Counted from the first letter of the stretch, positions 46,269 through 57,387 are shown. The stretch: DNA of 64,000 nucleotides from Pristionchus mayeri (GCA_036245805.1 BTRK01000005.1:12772001-12836000), one strand, 5' to 3'. Program-made: numbers and translations. The notes: generated by a model from the letters alone, not told the origin.

Positions 46269-47051
46269 TGGACGAGGAAGCCGAGCTTCTCGCCGTTTCC
46301 TACCAGGATGACTTCACCACTAGGGTAATCATTGCACATGATTTTTCATATTCTCCAAACCAATCTAGTCATCCTTTCATAATCACTGCCATTCTCAAAA
46401 TCTTATGACGAATCAATAGTGTCTCAATTTCATATCAAATCAATTATCATTTATCCTCAGGATTACATCGAGTCGATGTACACTCACCTCACTCAAGAGG
46501 TCAACGATGTCAAGGAGGACGTCAGTGATCTCAGAGCACTCGTCTCCAATGAGCTCAAGGCTATCAAAGACGACCTTGGATCCATGACGCTCACTCTATC
46601 TGCCATTCTGACCAAGATCTCCCAGCCTTCTCCCATTACCCAGTCGGTATCTACCCCCAGAACTCCCCGAGTTATCATTGCCCCTCGCTCTCAGTATCGT
46701 ACCCCCAATTCAATTGACCGTCCCAGTCACACAAGAGATCGTAGTCGATCTCCAATTGCACCTCGCACTACTCCCAATTTCAAGACGTCCCACAATTCTC
46801 AGACCGTCAAATGCACTTTCTGTTCCTCTGTCTGTCATCTCTCTCGCAATTGCACAATTGTCCCCAGTGTCTCCCCCCGTATCTCCCTCATGTCACCCAT
46901 CCAGTGCCATACATGTTTCCGTCACATCGGTCCCACCCATAGCGCCTCATGCGAACCCGAAATCTGCACACGCGAATGCTCGGACGAGCTCGGTCGTGGT
47001 CTCCGCCACATGCAGTTCTTCTGCCCTCGCAACCCCGACCTCCAGCCCTAA
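46269..47051 (+). CDS. BEL third ORF: spliced coiled-coil CCHC protein, 215 aa
   Basis: ATG 46269 opens a 19-codon exon (MDEEAELLAVSYQDDFTTR) ending at GTAATC at 46326. A CCTCAG acceptor at 46460 leads in phase into 46461-47051. The product has a heptad-like helix (about 20-65, EVNDVKEDVSDLRALVSNEL), a Ser/Pro/Arg linker, a CCHC zinc knuckle CTFCSSVCHLSRNC, a second CHTCF...H...C cluster and a Cys-rich end. It looks nucleic-acid-binding and not envelope-like: no signal peptide or membrane segment. Placed after pol and before the 3' LTR. It could alternatively start at an in-frame Met in the second exon. Function unknown. Confidence 0.6.
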
Positions 47052-47304
47052 CAGGCAATGAAGAAATCGACCACCCCGATTGGTGCCTGGAGTTACCCCT
47101 ATTAGTATTTCGGCCATATTGGCATATGCTTGTACCACCTGTTGTCACCTAATCGTTTTTCGTGCTAACTTGTTCTAGTTCGTTGACTGTTTTACGTTTT
47201 CCACTTTGCTACTCTAGCTTCATAAAGCTCGACCAATTAGTCTCATTCATTCATCACACAACAATCAGAACACTTTCCTTCTTTCTCTTTCGCCTCCCTC
47301 CCAG

Positions 47305-48007
47305 TATAGCGAAATGTCACTTCGCTACTACAATTCATTCATAAAATAATCAAAATAAATAATCATTCCAAAAAATAATATATTCATTTTACGATTCACT
47401 CTCCATAACGCAGTCATACTGTAGCCAAGTTCGCCGCGGCCTCTCGGCGCCTTTTTTCTTCCCTTCTATTTATTTGAACTTTCCCGCGTTTCTCGAAGCC
47501 ATTCCAATATGTTCCGCCTTCATGAGCGTCATAAAAACGGCCGCGACTCGCGATGATTTTCTTTTTCTGGTGAACGAATCTCGGCGAAGCTCACGTCGCT
47601 TTACGTCCTTTTCTTTTTTTTCTTCAACCATTCACTAGGCTCACTTGCCTAATTCTCATCATCATTGCATTGCTTTACTTGCGTGCGGTCACACCGTATC
47701 ACTCGTTTCCTTTCACGTTCCAATTATCATCACGTTCCTTGTCAGGCAGATTACAACGGCTGCAAAGGAACTCACCACACCTCTCCACCACCGCCCATTC
47801 CACACACACACGACCACCACGGTTGCCAAGGATCGAACCTAAGGTACCGTTCCATTCATTCCACCAATCAATATTCCCACTTCAATCCCAATTTTGACCA
47901 TAGCCGTTTCTTCCATATTTCCCCTTGTAAATTAAAGTAAATAAATATATTTTATTATCACCCCTTTGCCTTTGCCTCACACCACAAAGACCCGAAAATT
48001 GTCTATA
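47305..48007 (+). repeat. 3' LTR
   Basis: 703 bp. Starts TATAGCGAAATGTCAC, ends AAAATTGTCTATA, followed by the TATCC duplication. About seven differences from the 5' LTR. Confidence 0.93.
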
Positions 48008-48012
48008 TATCC

Positions 48013-48765
48013 ACTATTTTATTTTTGTTGTTTAAAACAGACGTTTGATCGATCATTATCGTATTTATGAAGAACCTGAAAACAAATTGCATTTTTTGTC
48101 GACTAATACCCAGAGTACTCATGCAGTGTAACGGGCTCGCCGAAGGAGAATCAGGTGTTTCTGAAAAGAAATTATGATACAGTACATATTTTTGAATCAT
48201 AATTCATATCCTTGTCAGTAGTGACGAGGCACGTCGTGTTATCGCACCCGGATGATTCAGGCTGTGAAGATGTGATGAGTCCATGTAAATTAAAATGATA
48301 ACTTACTTCTCGACAAGTCGGGTTTTCGAGAGGATTTACTGGAGCGATGCCGTACTTGTCCACATTGCAAAAGTCGTCCCTAACGGAGGCTTAAATCGGT
48401 ACAAACAACCTTTCCGATCATATCTTTGTAAAATATGAAATTGTTGTCTATGATCCGATTGATCAATTTATCGAAGTCAATTCTACTCACAAACAAACTC
48501 AGAGCATACTCATCGGCCCTTCAAAGCAACCGACTCTGGCGTATGCGTTGGAAATACAACCCTGAACCAATTCTCAGCAATTCTCAACTTGCATAATTTT
48601 GTTAAATGAGAGGCAATTTTTCAAAAAATATTGTCAAATTATCTCATCAATTGTACCTGAAAGAACATCGGAGCCGTACTAGATCCGAATTTAATGCGAG
48701 TCACGCAAGCATCTCCTGTGCAGTTCTTGGTTTCTCTGTAGAGAGCGGTTACATGATGCTAGAGA
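48013..48765 (-). pseudogene. ET-module gene B, 5' part
   Basis: - strand exons resembling copies A and C: an SGCDNTTCLVTTDKD exon (about 48265-48185), a DFCNVDKYGIAPVNPL exon (about 48385-48315), a GCISNAYARVGCFEGPM exon (about 48562-48490) in which the first Cys of the C-x-C end is TGA, and an ETKNCTGDACVTRI exon (about 48745-48660). A small hairpin insert with GGTTGGAAATGTGACG and matching AATTTCCAACC-type ends lies at about 48765-48862. The first exon was not found. Confidence 0.7.
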
Positions 48766-50554
48766 GGGTTGGAAATGTGACGCCTCGCTACGCCTTTCCC
48801 CTTACGAAACGCAGGGAAGGTTTATGAAGTAGAACCTCGTATTTCCAACCCTAGTGATTGATTGGCCACTATGAGAAACGAAAATGTGAAGAGTTGAAAT
48901 TTCAGATATTTTTTTCCACCGTTATTTCAGACACATGCAGACACGTAATTGTGGTTTGAACCTCGGAACATATGTAAGTTATGTATTTTTCCCTTTTTTA
49001 TTATACATAATATATCAAATGAACAATGATATCAGAAAGACTTGAACGATCATAAACGATATTCGATAGCTCGCTTTAGTCGTTGCTTCTACCGCTTCGG
49101 TAGTAGTTTTTGTAGTTGTTGTTTTGGGTGAATCATTCGTTGTCGTCGTTGCTTTCTTTGTGGTTGTGGTGATGGGCGGAGTTTCCGCCTGAAATTAAGA
49201 TTGAAGGGGAAAAAATACATTTAGATTACATTGACAACGTCGACATCTCTCAAGTTGCAATGATCCTCCATGCAAAGGTAGAAATTCAGCTTCATATACT
49301 CGTAGATTCCGGCCTAAACTTGTTGTTATTATACATATTAAAGTATTGCCAAAATGGAGAAGAAATAAATATGTCTCATAAATACCTTCATCTTTCTCTC
49401 GGCAAGACTATCGTCGACAATCGTTAGACAACCACGAGTAATTGAATCGTCTCCGAATTTGCTCATGTAGCAGAATTCTCCTTCACAAGACTTGGTCGAA
49501 GTCTCGTTGTCTGTGAGGAAGAATGGCTGGTCGAAGGTGTCTTGATAGCTGTGACAGGTCACTTGCTTCTTAGAGCTCGTGAAATTCCCATTGCTGAGAG
49601 ATTTGGCCAGTTTCAAGCATTTCTAAAACAAAATACGGATAATTCAGTTGTTGGTAGACAACTAACATTACTGTCGCACTTTGCCAAACCCCATTGACTT
49701 ATCCACTATTTTCTTTTTCTTGTTTAACACGGACGTTTGATCGATCATTATCGTGTTTATGAAGAGCCTGAAACAAAATTTTCATTTTGTTCTATAAATA
49801 TCAAGAGTACTCATGCAGTGTCACGGGCTCGCAGAAGGAGAGACAGGTGTTTCTGGAAAAAAAATATTATAAAACAATAAATATTTTTGAATCATATTTC
49901 ATGTCCTTGTCGGTCGTGAAGAGGCACGTAGTGTTATCGCAACCGGATGATTCTGGTTGTGAAAATGGATTCCATTCGAATAAAAAATCGTGAACATACC
50001 GCTGGACATGTCGAGTTGTTGAGAGGTGTGATAGGAGCGATGCCGTACTTGTCCACATTGCAAAAGTCGTCCCTGGCAGAAATGATTTTATTTTTGAAAA
50101 CAGAAAGAATCATTACAGATATAAAATTTGAGTCTTATATTTCACAATTGAAGGAAGACAATTATACCCACAGACAAACGCATAGAGTATTCATCGGCCC
50201 TTCGAAACAGCCGACATTAGCGTCTGCGTTGGAAATGCATCCCTAAGTCAGGATCATTGATCATCTTGACATAATTTTGTAAAATTAGAAGTATTTTCAT
50301 TTCCAAAATGTAGTCCAATTAATTCTACCTGAAATATCCTCAGAGCCCCACTAAATCCGAATTAAAATCGAGTCACGCACGCATCTCCCGTGCAGTTCGA
50401 AGGTTCACTGTAGAGAACGGTCTTGTGGTTATTGAATTGGGTTTCCAAAACGAAACCTCCTCTATTGCGAAACTAGCGACCTTCGGTCGGTACGTGGTTC
50501 GCGGGGTTGTGTTTTAAGGATAACAATTGCACGCGACTGGTGAGAGCCTGCTTA

Positions 50555-50940
50555 AAACGTTGTAAAAGGCTCCGGTGAGGCCTCGGGAAATTCGAAAAAG
50601 TTGGCTTTTTCGACTTTTTCGAATTACCCTCGGCCTCACGAGCCTTTCACAACGCTTACGCTGCGGGGAGTGAGAGCAAGTTGAGAGATTTTAAAACAGC
50701 TATATGCTATATTTCAAAAAGATGGGTTTGTGAATGCGCAAATAACTACGTTACCGTGTTCTAAGGTATGTAAGTGGAAGCCTGCTTAAAACGTTGTAAA
50801 AGGCTCGTGTGGTAAAAGGCTCGGGCAATTCGAAAAAGTTGGGATGGGGCTTCGCCCCATCCCAACTTTTCCGAATAACTCTCGGCCTCACGAGCCCTTC
50901 ACAACGCTTAGCTGCGGGGGGTGAGAGCAGGTTAGGATGA
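50555..50940. repeat. Two related hairpin repeats
   Basis: Two copies (about 50555-50695 and 50777-50935) each begin GCCTGCTTAAAACGTTGTAA and end in TCACAACGCTTA...GTGAGAGCA. Each folds on itself through AGGCTC...GAGCCT and a central hairpin (TTCGAAAAAGTTGG...). Short foldback repeats of unknown class. Confidence 0.7.
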
Positions 50941-51059
50941 TGTAGTGGGTGGTGCACGGTCTTCATTTGAGTTTTCTGTGATTTGGTAAAATGCACCATG
51001 TTATGTGGTGTACTGAAAGTGCTCGACATGGGAATACCAACGGTCAAGGTCCGACGTCA

Positions 51060-52475
51060 CATGGACGTGTTTGAGCCGAGTTAGAGCGATTGAAGAAAAA
51101 GAGATCAAAGATCAAAGATCAAAGATCAAGTCTCATATTTTAAAAGCGCTCGCCATGGGGATGCCAACGGTCAAGGTCCTATCCTTCTACGATGATTTTG
51201 AAGCGAGTAAGAGAAATTTGAAGAAAAAGATCAAACTACAAACTACAAGGATCAAAGATCAAATTTTTAAAGCGCTCGTCAAGGGAGTTCATATGGTCAA
51301 GGTCCTATCCTTCTACGATGATTTTGAAAGCGAGTTAGAGCCATTTGAAGAAAAAGATCAAACTACAAACTACAAAGATCAAAGATCAAATTTTGAAAGC
51401 GCTCGTCAAGGCAGTTCATATGGTCAAGGTCCCATGCACATAGATTGATTTTGAAAGCGAGTTAGAGCCATTTGAAGAAAAAGATCAAACTACAAACTAC
51501 AAAGATCAAAGATCAAGTTCTGAAAGCGCTCATCAAGGCAGTTCATATGGTCAAGGTCCTATCCTTCTACGATGATTTTGAAAGCGAGTTAGAGCCATTT
51601 GAAGAAAAAGATCAAACTACAAACTAAAAAGATCAAAGATCAAATTTTGAAAGCGCTCGTCAAGGCAGTTCATATGGTCAAGGTCCTATCCTTCTACGAT
51701 GATTTTGAAAGCGAGTTAGAGCCATTTGAAGAAAAAGATCAAACTACAAACTACAAAGATCAAAGATCAAATTTTGAAAGCGCTCGTCAAGGCAGTTCAT
51801 ATGGTCAAGGTCCCATGCACATAGATTGATTTTGAAGCGAGTTGGAGCCATTTGAAAAAAAAGATCAAACGACAAACTACAAAGATCAACGATCAAATTT
51901 TGAAAACGCTTGTCAAGGGAGTTCATATGGTCAAGGTCCTATCCTTCTACGATGATTTTGAAGCGAGTTAGAGCCATTTGAAGAAAAAGATCAAACTACA
52001 AACTACAAAGATCAAATGTTGAAAGCGCTCGTCAAGGGAGTTCATATGGTCAAGGTCCCATGCACATAGATTGATTTTGAAGCGAGTTAGAGCGATTTGA
52101 AGAAAAGATCAAAGATCAAAGATCAAGTTTAAAATTTTGGAAGTGCTCATCGTGGGGATGCCAACGGTCAAGGTCGTAGCGCTGTAGGATGATTTTGAGC
52201 CGAGTTAGAGAGATTTGAAGAAAGATATCAAAGATCAAAGATCAAAGATCAAGTTTAAAATTTTGGAAGTGTTCATCGCGGGGATGCCAATGTCCAATGG
52301 TCAAGGTCCGAAGTCGCACGGATACGTTTGAGCCGAGATAGAGCCATTTGAGGAAAAAGATCAAACTACAAAACTACAAAGATCAAAGATCAAATTTTGA
52401 AAGCGCTCGTCAAGGGAGTTCATATGGTCAAGGTCTTAGGCACATAGGATGAGGCGAATTAGAGCGATTTGAAAA
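51060..52475 (+). repeat. Minisatellite, about 125 bp unit, about 11 copies
   Basis: Tandem units share GATCAAACTACAAACTACAA, GTTCATATGGTCAAGGTCC, CTTCTACGATGATTTTGAA and GCGAGTTAGAGCCATTTGAA. GATCAAACTAC recurs near 51229, 51355, 51483, 51609, 51737, 51863 and 51989. Outer units are more diverged. Open frames across it reflect periodicity, not a gene. Confidence 0.92.
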
Positions 52476-52483
52476 AAAGCGTG

Positions 52484-52536
52484 ACAGACAGACGGACAGA
52501 CAGACAGACGGACGGACAGACGGACAGATAGACGTT
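52484..52536 (+). repeat. (GACA)n microsatellite
   Basis: Imperfect run of GACA and GACG tetramers directly after the minisatellite. Confidence 0.9.
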
Positions 52537-52668
52537 ATGGTATTTCTTTATACAGTAATTCATGATATGCATACAATGGATCAACTCACTCCAAAGTTCC
52601 AGCTTCTCGAAACATACGAGCGAATATGAAATCGGGAGGAAGAGAAATGGGAGAAGAATCAATTCCAT

Positions 52669-53777
52669 CAATGAGAACTAATCAGGACTTAGACTTATTT
52701 CATCAATTTGTGAAAAAGCAAAGTTGCTCGACATTTCGATTCGAAAGAAACATCTGTTCTCGAGAAAAGGTTAAGTTTCAGAGGTAGCCCCACCTGTTCC
52801 TTCATACGAAGAGAAAAGGGTACTTTGTGTATTTCGTTGCATGTGTGAGATAATTACTATGCCATTGAAACAATGTATATAAATTTTGATATACAATTTT
52901 TCGAATCCACAAAAATAGGAAATAAGAAGAGCTGAAATGTTTAAAAATTGACACCACCAAGCCAAACTGATTTCTGAGTTTCTCTTTCTCTCTGATATTT
53001 TTTTTCCATTTTTCTGAATTCGAGGAAATCAAAATATCCTGCTTAATTCATCACTAATGTACTGTACATTGTCGCGTGACTATCGTTATTTACGTTTTGC
53101 ACAATTTTAATCTCTTCAATATTTTATTCCTGGAAAATTCCTGGAAAACATTCCAAAAGTAATGGAAATATGAAACAGAAACAAGAGATAGCCAGGCCCG
53201 CTCATCTCCCTCTTGCAATATGAAACAGAAACCTATGTAAAATGCTATCTGACTGAGATCAAAGTTGTATGCTCTTAGTCATCACATTTAACGCGCTTTT
53301 TTCTTGCCTTTCCCTCACTACAACTATCGCGCACGCCTCGCTTTTTCATCATCTTAACTCCTTTTCTCTCTCTTTCTCTCTTCCTTTTCTTGGTCACCCA
53401 ATTTTCTTGGTCACACAGAACACTTTCGCACATTTGCTCTCTCCCTTGCGTCTGCACTCTCTTTCTCATTCTCATTGATCCTCTAGCGCGTTGCCCATCC
53501 ATGTTTATTCCTTACGCTTTTAGTATGTGATTCCCCATTCTTCTTGAGCACAAGATCTATTCTTGCCAGCAATCCTACCGCTGCTCTCTGAATCGCCAAA
53601 CACTAATACACGTGCATATTTCACATTTCCATCTTTTGCAAAACACGATCTTCTATTTGTGAAAGTATTTGCTCTTCTCCATCACCTTCCGTTGATTCGA
53701 TTTAATCCCATGCTTCACCAATCCCTCGTTCAGTTTTATCGATACAGCTCATTCAGCTCATTCAATAATTCAGCTAA
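52669..53777. promoter_or_regulatory. Divergent ET / F-box intergenic region, second copy
   Basis: Duplicate of 19193-20209, including GAAAAGGTTAAGTTTCAGAG, AGCCCCACCTGTTCCTTCAT and the CT-rich stretch before the F-box start. Probably contains promoters for both directions. Confidence 0.55.
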
Positions 53778-53780
53778 ATG

Positions 53781-55325
53781 ATGGACATATTAGCGCTTCC
53801 CGATGTATTCCTTCGTGATCTAATGAAAGCCGTGGAGATTGAAGATCGCCTGAGCATACGACTCACTTGTCGGTTAGCAATATTGTTTACTTTCTCAGCG
53901 CGTTAGTTTGTCCATATGTTACAAATTTCTTTTCTTTTGCGCATAAAATGTCCGCGGACGCAGATGGGCTAGGTTTGCAACAATTCCGGTGGACGCGGAT
54001 CGAAACGTATTTCAGAGCATTCGAAAAATTGGTTGCCGAATCGCACGCGGGCTATTTCCATCGCGCTATAATATATCAAGCACCAGCCGATGTAAGAAAC
54101 GTGTGAACTGGCGTATTTTGTTTTGAGAAAAACATGCAATTACTGGTATTCAGAACTCCTTCAAATTCTACATTGGTGGGGCGCACTTCAAAGACTTTGA
54201 AGCGTCGGATGACGGGTTTCGCCAAAGTCTTAATCTGCGCAATCGTTTGTTCAGTGGAATCGAACTCGACTCTTTCTCAGTGAATGTGAGCATTTTGATG
54301 TCCCTGTGAACAGCTGATGCCAAATGCAAATCAGAAGTAAAATTTAGTAAAGTCATTTCAGTTCGGCGACGACGCAACTGTGCTCTCAAAAGAATTCGTT
54401 CGCCAATTCACGCAGAACTTCAAAATTGATAACATGAGTTTCATCTATGTGCTGTCCCTGGAGCAACTGAACATGTAATGCCGCATATGAATTTTGAACG
54501 TATACCACCTTTTGAAGAACACCGCAATTTAGTACTCAACGGATCACCTTAAAACGAGCTACCGTTATACATATTGATATGAAATTGCTCAGGACACGCG
54601 AAATGATGACTTGGTTTCCACAGTGCAAAGCCGACGTTTCATTGTATTTCTGGCCCGGAACAGATGTGCTTCAGGCACTCCCTCCCGTGCAAGAGTTGTC
54701 TATCTTCGATAGCAAAACAGAAGTGAGTCTTCCAGTTTAATACCGAGCCATGGCATGGTAATATAAGGTATAATACTCCTACATGCGATTGCAAAATGTG
54801 GTGACATTTTTTTCTCTTTTTAGTACGACGCCTCGAACTGGCCTTGGCAAATCGATTCCGCTCTATTCTTCGTCCTCCTTGGGAAGCATACATGGCTAAA
54901 TCTGAATAACGTGGCGGTATCTTCGGATGATCTCGAACGAACAGTTAAAGTACTGATCGATTCTTTTGTTTTAAAAACAATATATTATTCAGATAATCTC
55001 GGCCGAAACAAGAAATAAATATATTCACATCAAGGTCAAGAAGTCGATTGTGGCCGACTGGCTGAAGTCTCACAGCATTTTCCAAAGTTATAAGAAGGGT
55101 GACCGACATGATCAGGTAGTGCAATACATAAAAAAATCAAACATTGAAACTGTGCGCTTCCCTTTTCAATAGTTCTTTTAGTATGAAGTTGCATCTGAGC
55201 TCGGACAACGCACTAACATGGGACTTCGCTACACCAAAGCGACATCCCGACCTTGTCTCATTGAAGTTGTCGGAAATGCGTGGGAGCAAGGCAATACAAG
55301 CATCACAATGAAGAACTTCGAATGA
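53781..55325 (+). CDS. F-box protein, 311 aa (copy 2)
   Basis: Eight exons: 53781-53872, 54016-54091, 54154-54285, 54362-54474, 54593-54722, 54824-54949, 54993-55115, 55182-55325; 312 codons, no interruption, each exon the same length as in copy 1. F-box at residues 1-45 (MDILALPDVFLRDLMKAVEI, RLSIRLTCRAFEKL). Conserved C-terminal blocks are FKFYIGGAHFKDFEASDDG, LYFWPGTDVLQALPPV, SNWPWQIDSALFF and GQRTNMGLRYTKA. Expected to act as a Skp1-Cullin adaptor. A second ATG directly upstream (53778) is in frame. Intron 1 is longer than in copy 1. Its flanking ET pseudogene and intergenic region are duplicated together with it. Confidence 0.88.
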
Positions 55326-55501
55326 TGACGTATCAAATGCTTATATGATTTCAACATAGTGCACTCGCGTCCACCAAATCCCCGAAACCGCAATTATCGA
55401 CACTTTTTTGGCCCTTAAAATAAATGTTTAGTGATCTTATGTTTGCATTCACAAGATATATTTGTCTATTACCTCTTGATGCATATGTAATTATGAATAA
55501 C

Positions 55502-55852
55502 AGTGCGTTCGTCTATTAATCGCATACCCCTCGGTACAGCAAAATAGCACCTTTGAGATTTTTACAGTTTCTGATAGCCCTAGGTGACTGCTATCGATTT
55601 CTATACGGGTCATGCTTCGGAACAACGAATTTGCATAATTACATGAATATAAATTTATACACATTTTCTACTAAATATTGTGTAGCGCCACGTAGAAAAT
55701 TCGAAAATTCCTAATTTTACGAAAACTTGTTTCTAGGGCCATTTTGAGGTGCTCTATCCACCTATGTCAATATGCAAATTCAAATTTTCAAAAAAATATC
55801 ATTTTTTTCAAAATTTTTTAAACACCTCGCTGGATTTTTTATATGTTGTCAC
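55502..55852 (+). repeat. Direct repeat, left copy
   Basis: Matches 57388-57762 in the same orientation with high identity: AGTGCGTTCG, TTTCTGATAGCCCTAGGTG, TATTGTGTAGCGCCACGTAG, AAACACCTCGCTGGATTTTT. Ends exactly where the TIR element begins. Confidence 0.85.
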
Positions 55853-57255
55853 AAAAATTTGAGCCGATTTAATTTGCGATGAATTGGTTTTTCCTTTAAA
55901 AAACCGAAAAATTTCTTTCGAGAGAAACCTCGCATTCCGACCTGCTCACCTCACCCGAGCGGTGAGAAATGAAATATGTTTCAATACTGAATTCGTCCAT
56001 CCCCTCTCCCTGTGGATCAAATATTTACGTGATTTTTGCTGATTTGAGTTGTATTTTCATCCTACTCGTGTACATAGTAAACATTATAATGTGATTTATC
56101 ATATCCTAGCTATCATTTGAATGTCTATTAGCCTCGTTTTGCATGTCGCTACTGCCTATAAATACCCCCCCCTCTCATCGCATTCCCATCTTCGCTCCTC
56201 CACCTCCCTATTCCACCTCCGCTCTGCTGCTCTCTCCCGCTGTCTGGACCACTCCCCCTCCTGTCTTCCCTCCACTCGGTTGATCTTCAGAATGGTGAGT
56301 TTATTCTAAATTCAACAAAAAAATCAAATACATTATGCAGCATTCACATAAGTTCGTGAAGGTGAAGGAAAGTATGATTGATGTGGCTGTGAAAGAATTT
56401 GCTGTTGCGATTGAGACGGAGGAGAGCGCTCAGATAGCGGTTAATGAGAGTGACATTCTTATCAGGAGTGGCAACTCTTTAACCTGTGAGAAAGCTCCAT
56501 ACATTTCAATATTATTACTTGAATACTAGATGCGAAAGGGTGGGCTATAAAAGAAGGCCGTGCCCCTAAAATGAACACGGACTTGAAAGGGATTGCCGCG
56601 AAATTCTTTTTTGATCATCGAGCACAAGGAAATAGAGCAAACCCGGCGGAATGTGCTGATCTTATAAGGAACACGAAAGATGACCGGAATGAGTATTACC
56701 GTTTGCCGATCAAAATATGCCCTTCTGAAAAAAACATTAATGTCTTCATTTGGTAACTGGGAGTCCAAGCGCATAAGACGTGAGATTATTATGAGATTAA
56801 ATCATATTTCCTAATTTACTTTCTTTTAGCAAAGGCAACTGCGATCAAAGGGGTTGGTCGCTCAAAGACGACTCCTGCTGCTGCTAATAATTCTGAGAAG
56901 AGAGGAGTCAAGAGAGGAGTTGCAGAAATCTCTGATGATGAGGAGGGACATGTGGTGATTGGCGAGGGCGATGCTGCGGAGGACGAAGAGGATGAGGAAA
57001 TGCAAATGGAGAGATTTGATGAAGAGGAAACCTTGATGGCAATTGTTAATGATTCCGTCGATGACATCTTCATCTGTTAATAATGAATCACTATGAAACA
57101 CATTAAATTTTTGCAATTCGATTGATCCGATCATTGCATTCCTCACCGCTCGGGTGAGGTGAGCAGGTCGGAATGCGAGGTTTCTCTCGAAAGAAATTTT
57201 TCGGTTTTTTAAAGGAAAAACCAATTCATCGCAAATTAAATCGGCTCAAATTTTT
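55853..57255. mobile_element. TIR element carrying an unfamiliar spliced gene
   Basis: Inverted ends of about 114 bp: AAAAATTTGAGCCGATTTAA...CTCACC...CGAGCGGTGAG on the left and its reverse complement at 57142-57255. They enclose 1.4 kb with a small multi-exon gene on the + strand. No transposase motif (no DDE block) is recognised. It sits between two direct repeats next to the broken third F-box copy. No clear target duplication is visible. Either a non-autonomous element that captured a host gene or a member of an unknown family. Confidence 0.7.
56292..57080 (+). CDS. Gene inside TIR element: GWAIK domain and acidic tail
   Basis: Exons: ATG at 56292-56294, 56341-56485 (HSHKFVKVKESMIDVAVKEF), 56530-56752, 56830-57080. 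Phases join for the first three. Exon 3 encodes KGWAIKEGRAPKMN, AAKFFFDHRAQGNRANPAE, ADLIRNTKDDRNEYY and PSEKNINVF. This resembles a C-terminal domain (GWALK..., KF..G...G....P...A...R...) I recall from metazoan transposon-related zinc-finger proteins, an uncertain match. Exon 4 is strongly coding in character, Lys/Arg then very acidic (EISDDEEGHVV, AAEDEEDEEMQMERF), but enters one base out of phase with exon 3. A one-base frameshift or an unseen splice choice is therefore required. Nothing identifies it as a transposase. Confidence 0.5.
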
Positions 57256-57387
57256 TAAAATAAATCAGTCTACCTCTTTGAGATCGTTGAAACCGCTGTT
57301 TTTTTAGGAAAACATTGTCAAACGTGATAAATTGTTACAAGATATCCTCCGGGAACAATGCATTGTCGAAAAATGATTTGTATTTAT

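Larger units (their letters stand above)
38272..48007 (+). mobile_element. BEL/Pao LTR retrotransposon with nested mariner
   Basis: Two roughly 703 bp LTRs (38272-38973, 47305-48007) flank a gag-pol region of BEL/Pao type and a further 3' ORF. A 5-bp target duplication TATCC lies at 38267-38271 and 48008-48012. The outer ends read TATAG...CTATA, a short inverted repeat, rather than the usual TG...CA. The LTRs differ at about seven positions, so insertion was recent. Length about 8.5 kb once the mariner is discounted. Disabled in this copy by the mariner, a TGA and a frameshift. No polypurine tract is visible before the 3' LTR; that stretch is pyrimidine-rich instead. Confidence 0.93.
49015..52668 (-). 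pseudogene. ET-module gene C, decayed, with satellite-filled intron
   Basis: The first exon at 52668 to about 52590 encodes a signal peptide MELILLPFLFLPISYS and VCFEKLELW, but lacks one base near its donor compared with copy A. The second (about 50475-50340) has SNCTGDACVTRF followed directly by TAA. Later exons (about 50245-49015) closely match copy A: GCISNADANVGCFEG, DDFCNVDKYGIAP, SGCDNTTCLF, CEGEFCYMSKFG with RGCLTIVDDSLAE, FYLCMEDHCN (intact here), and a Thr-rich tail. Intron 1 has grown to about 2.1 kb and holds hairpin repeats and a minisatellite. The early stop and missing base argue for a pseudogene. Confidence 0.65.

Noticed and set aside
51071..51829. 125- and 76-codon open frames over the minisatellite
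   Set aside because: They arise from the repeat period and are repeated in several frames; no splice sites or start context.
56816..57224. Ser-rich frames on the - strand opposite the TIR-element gene
   Set aside because: Antisense shadow of the acidic exon (GAG/GAT codons read as Ser/Leu).
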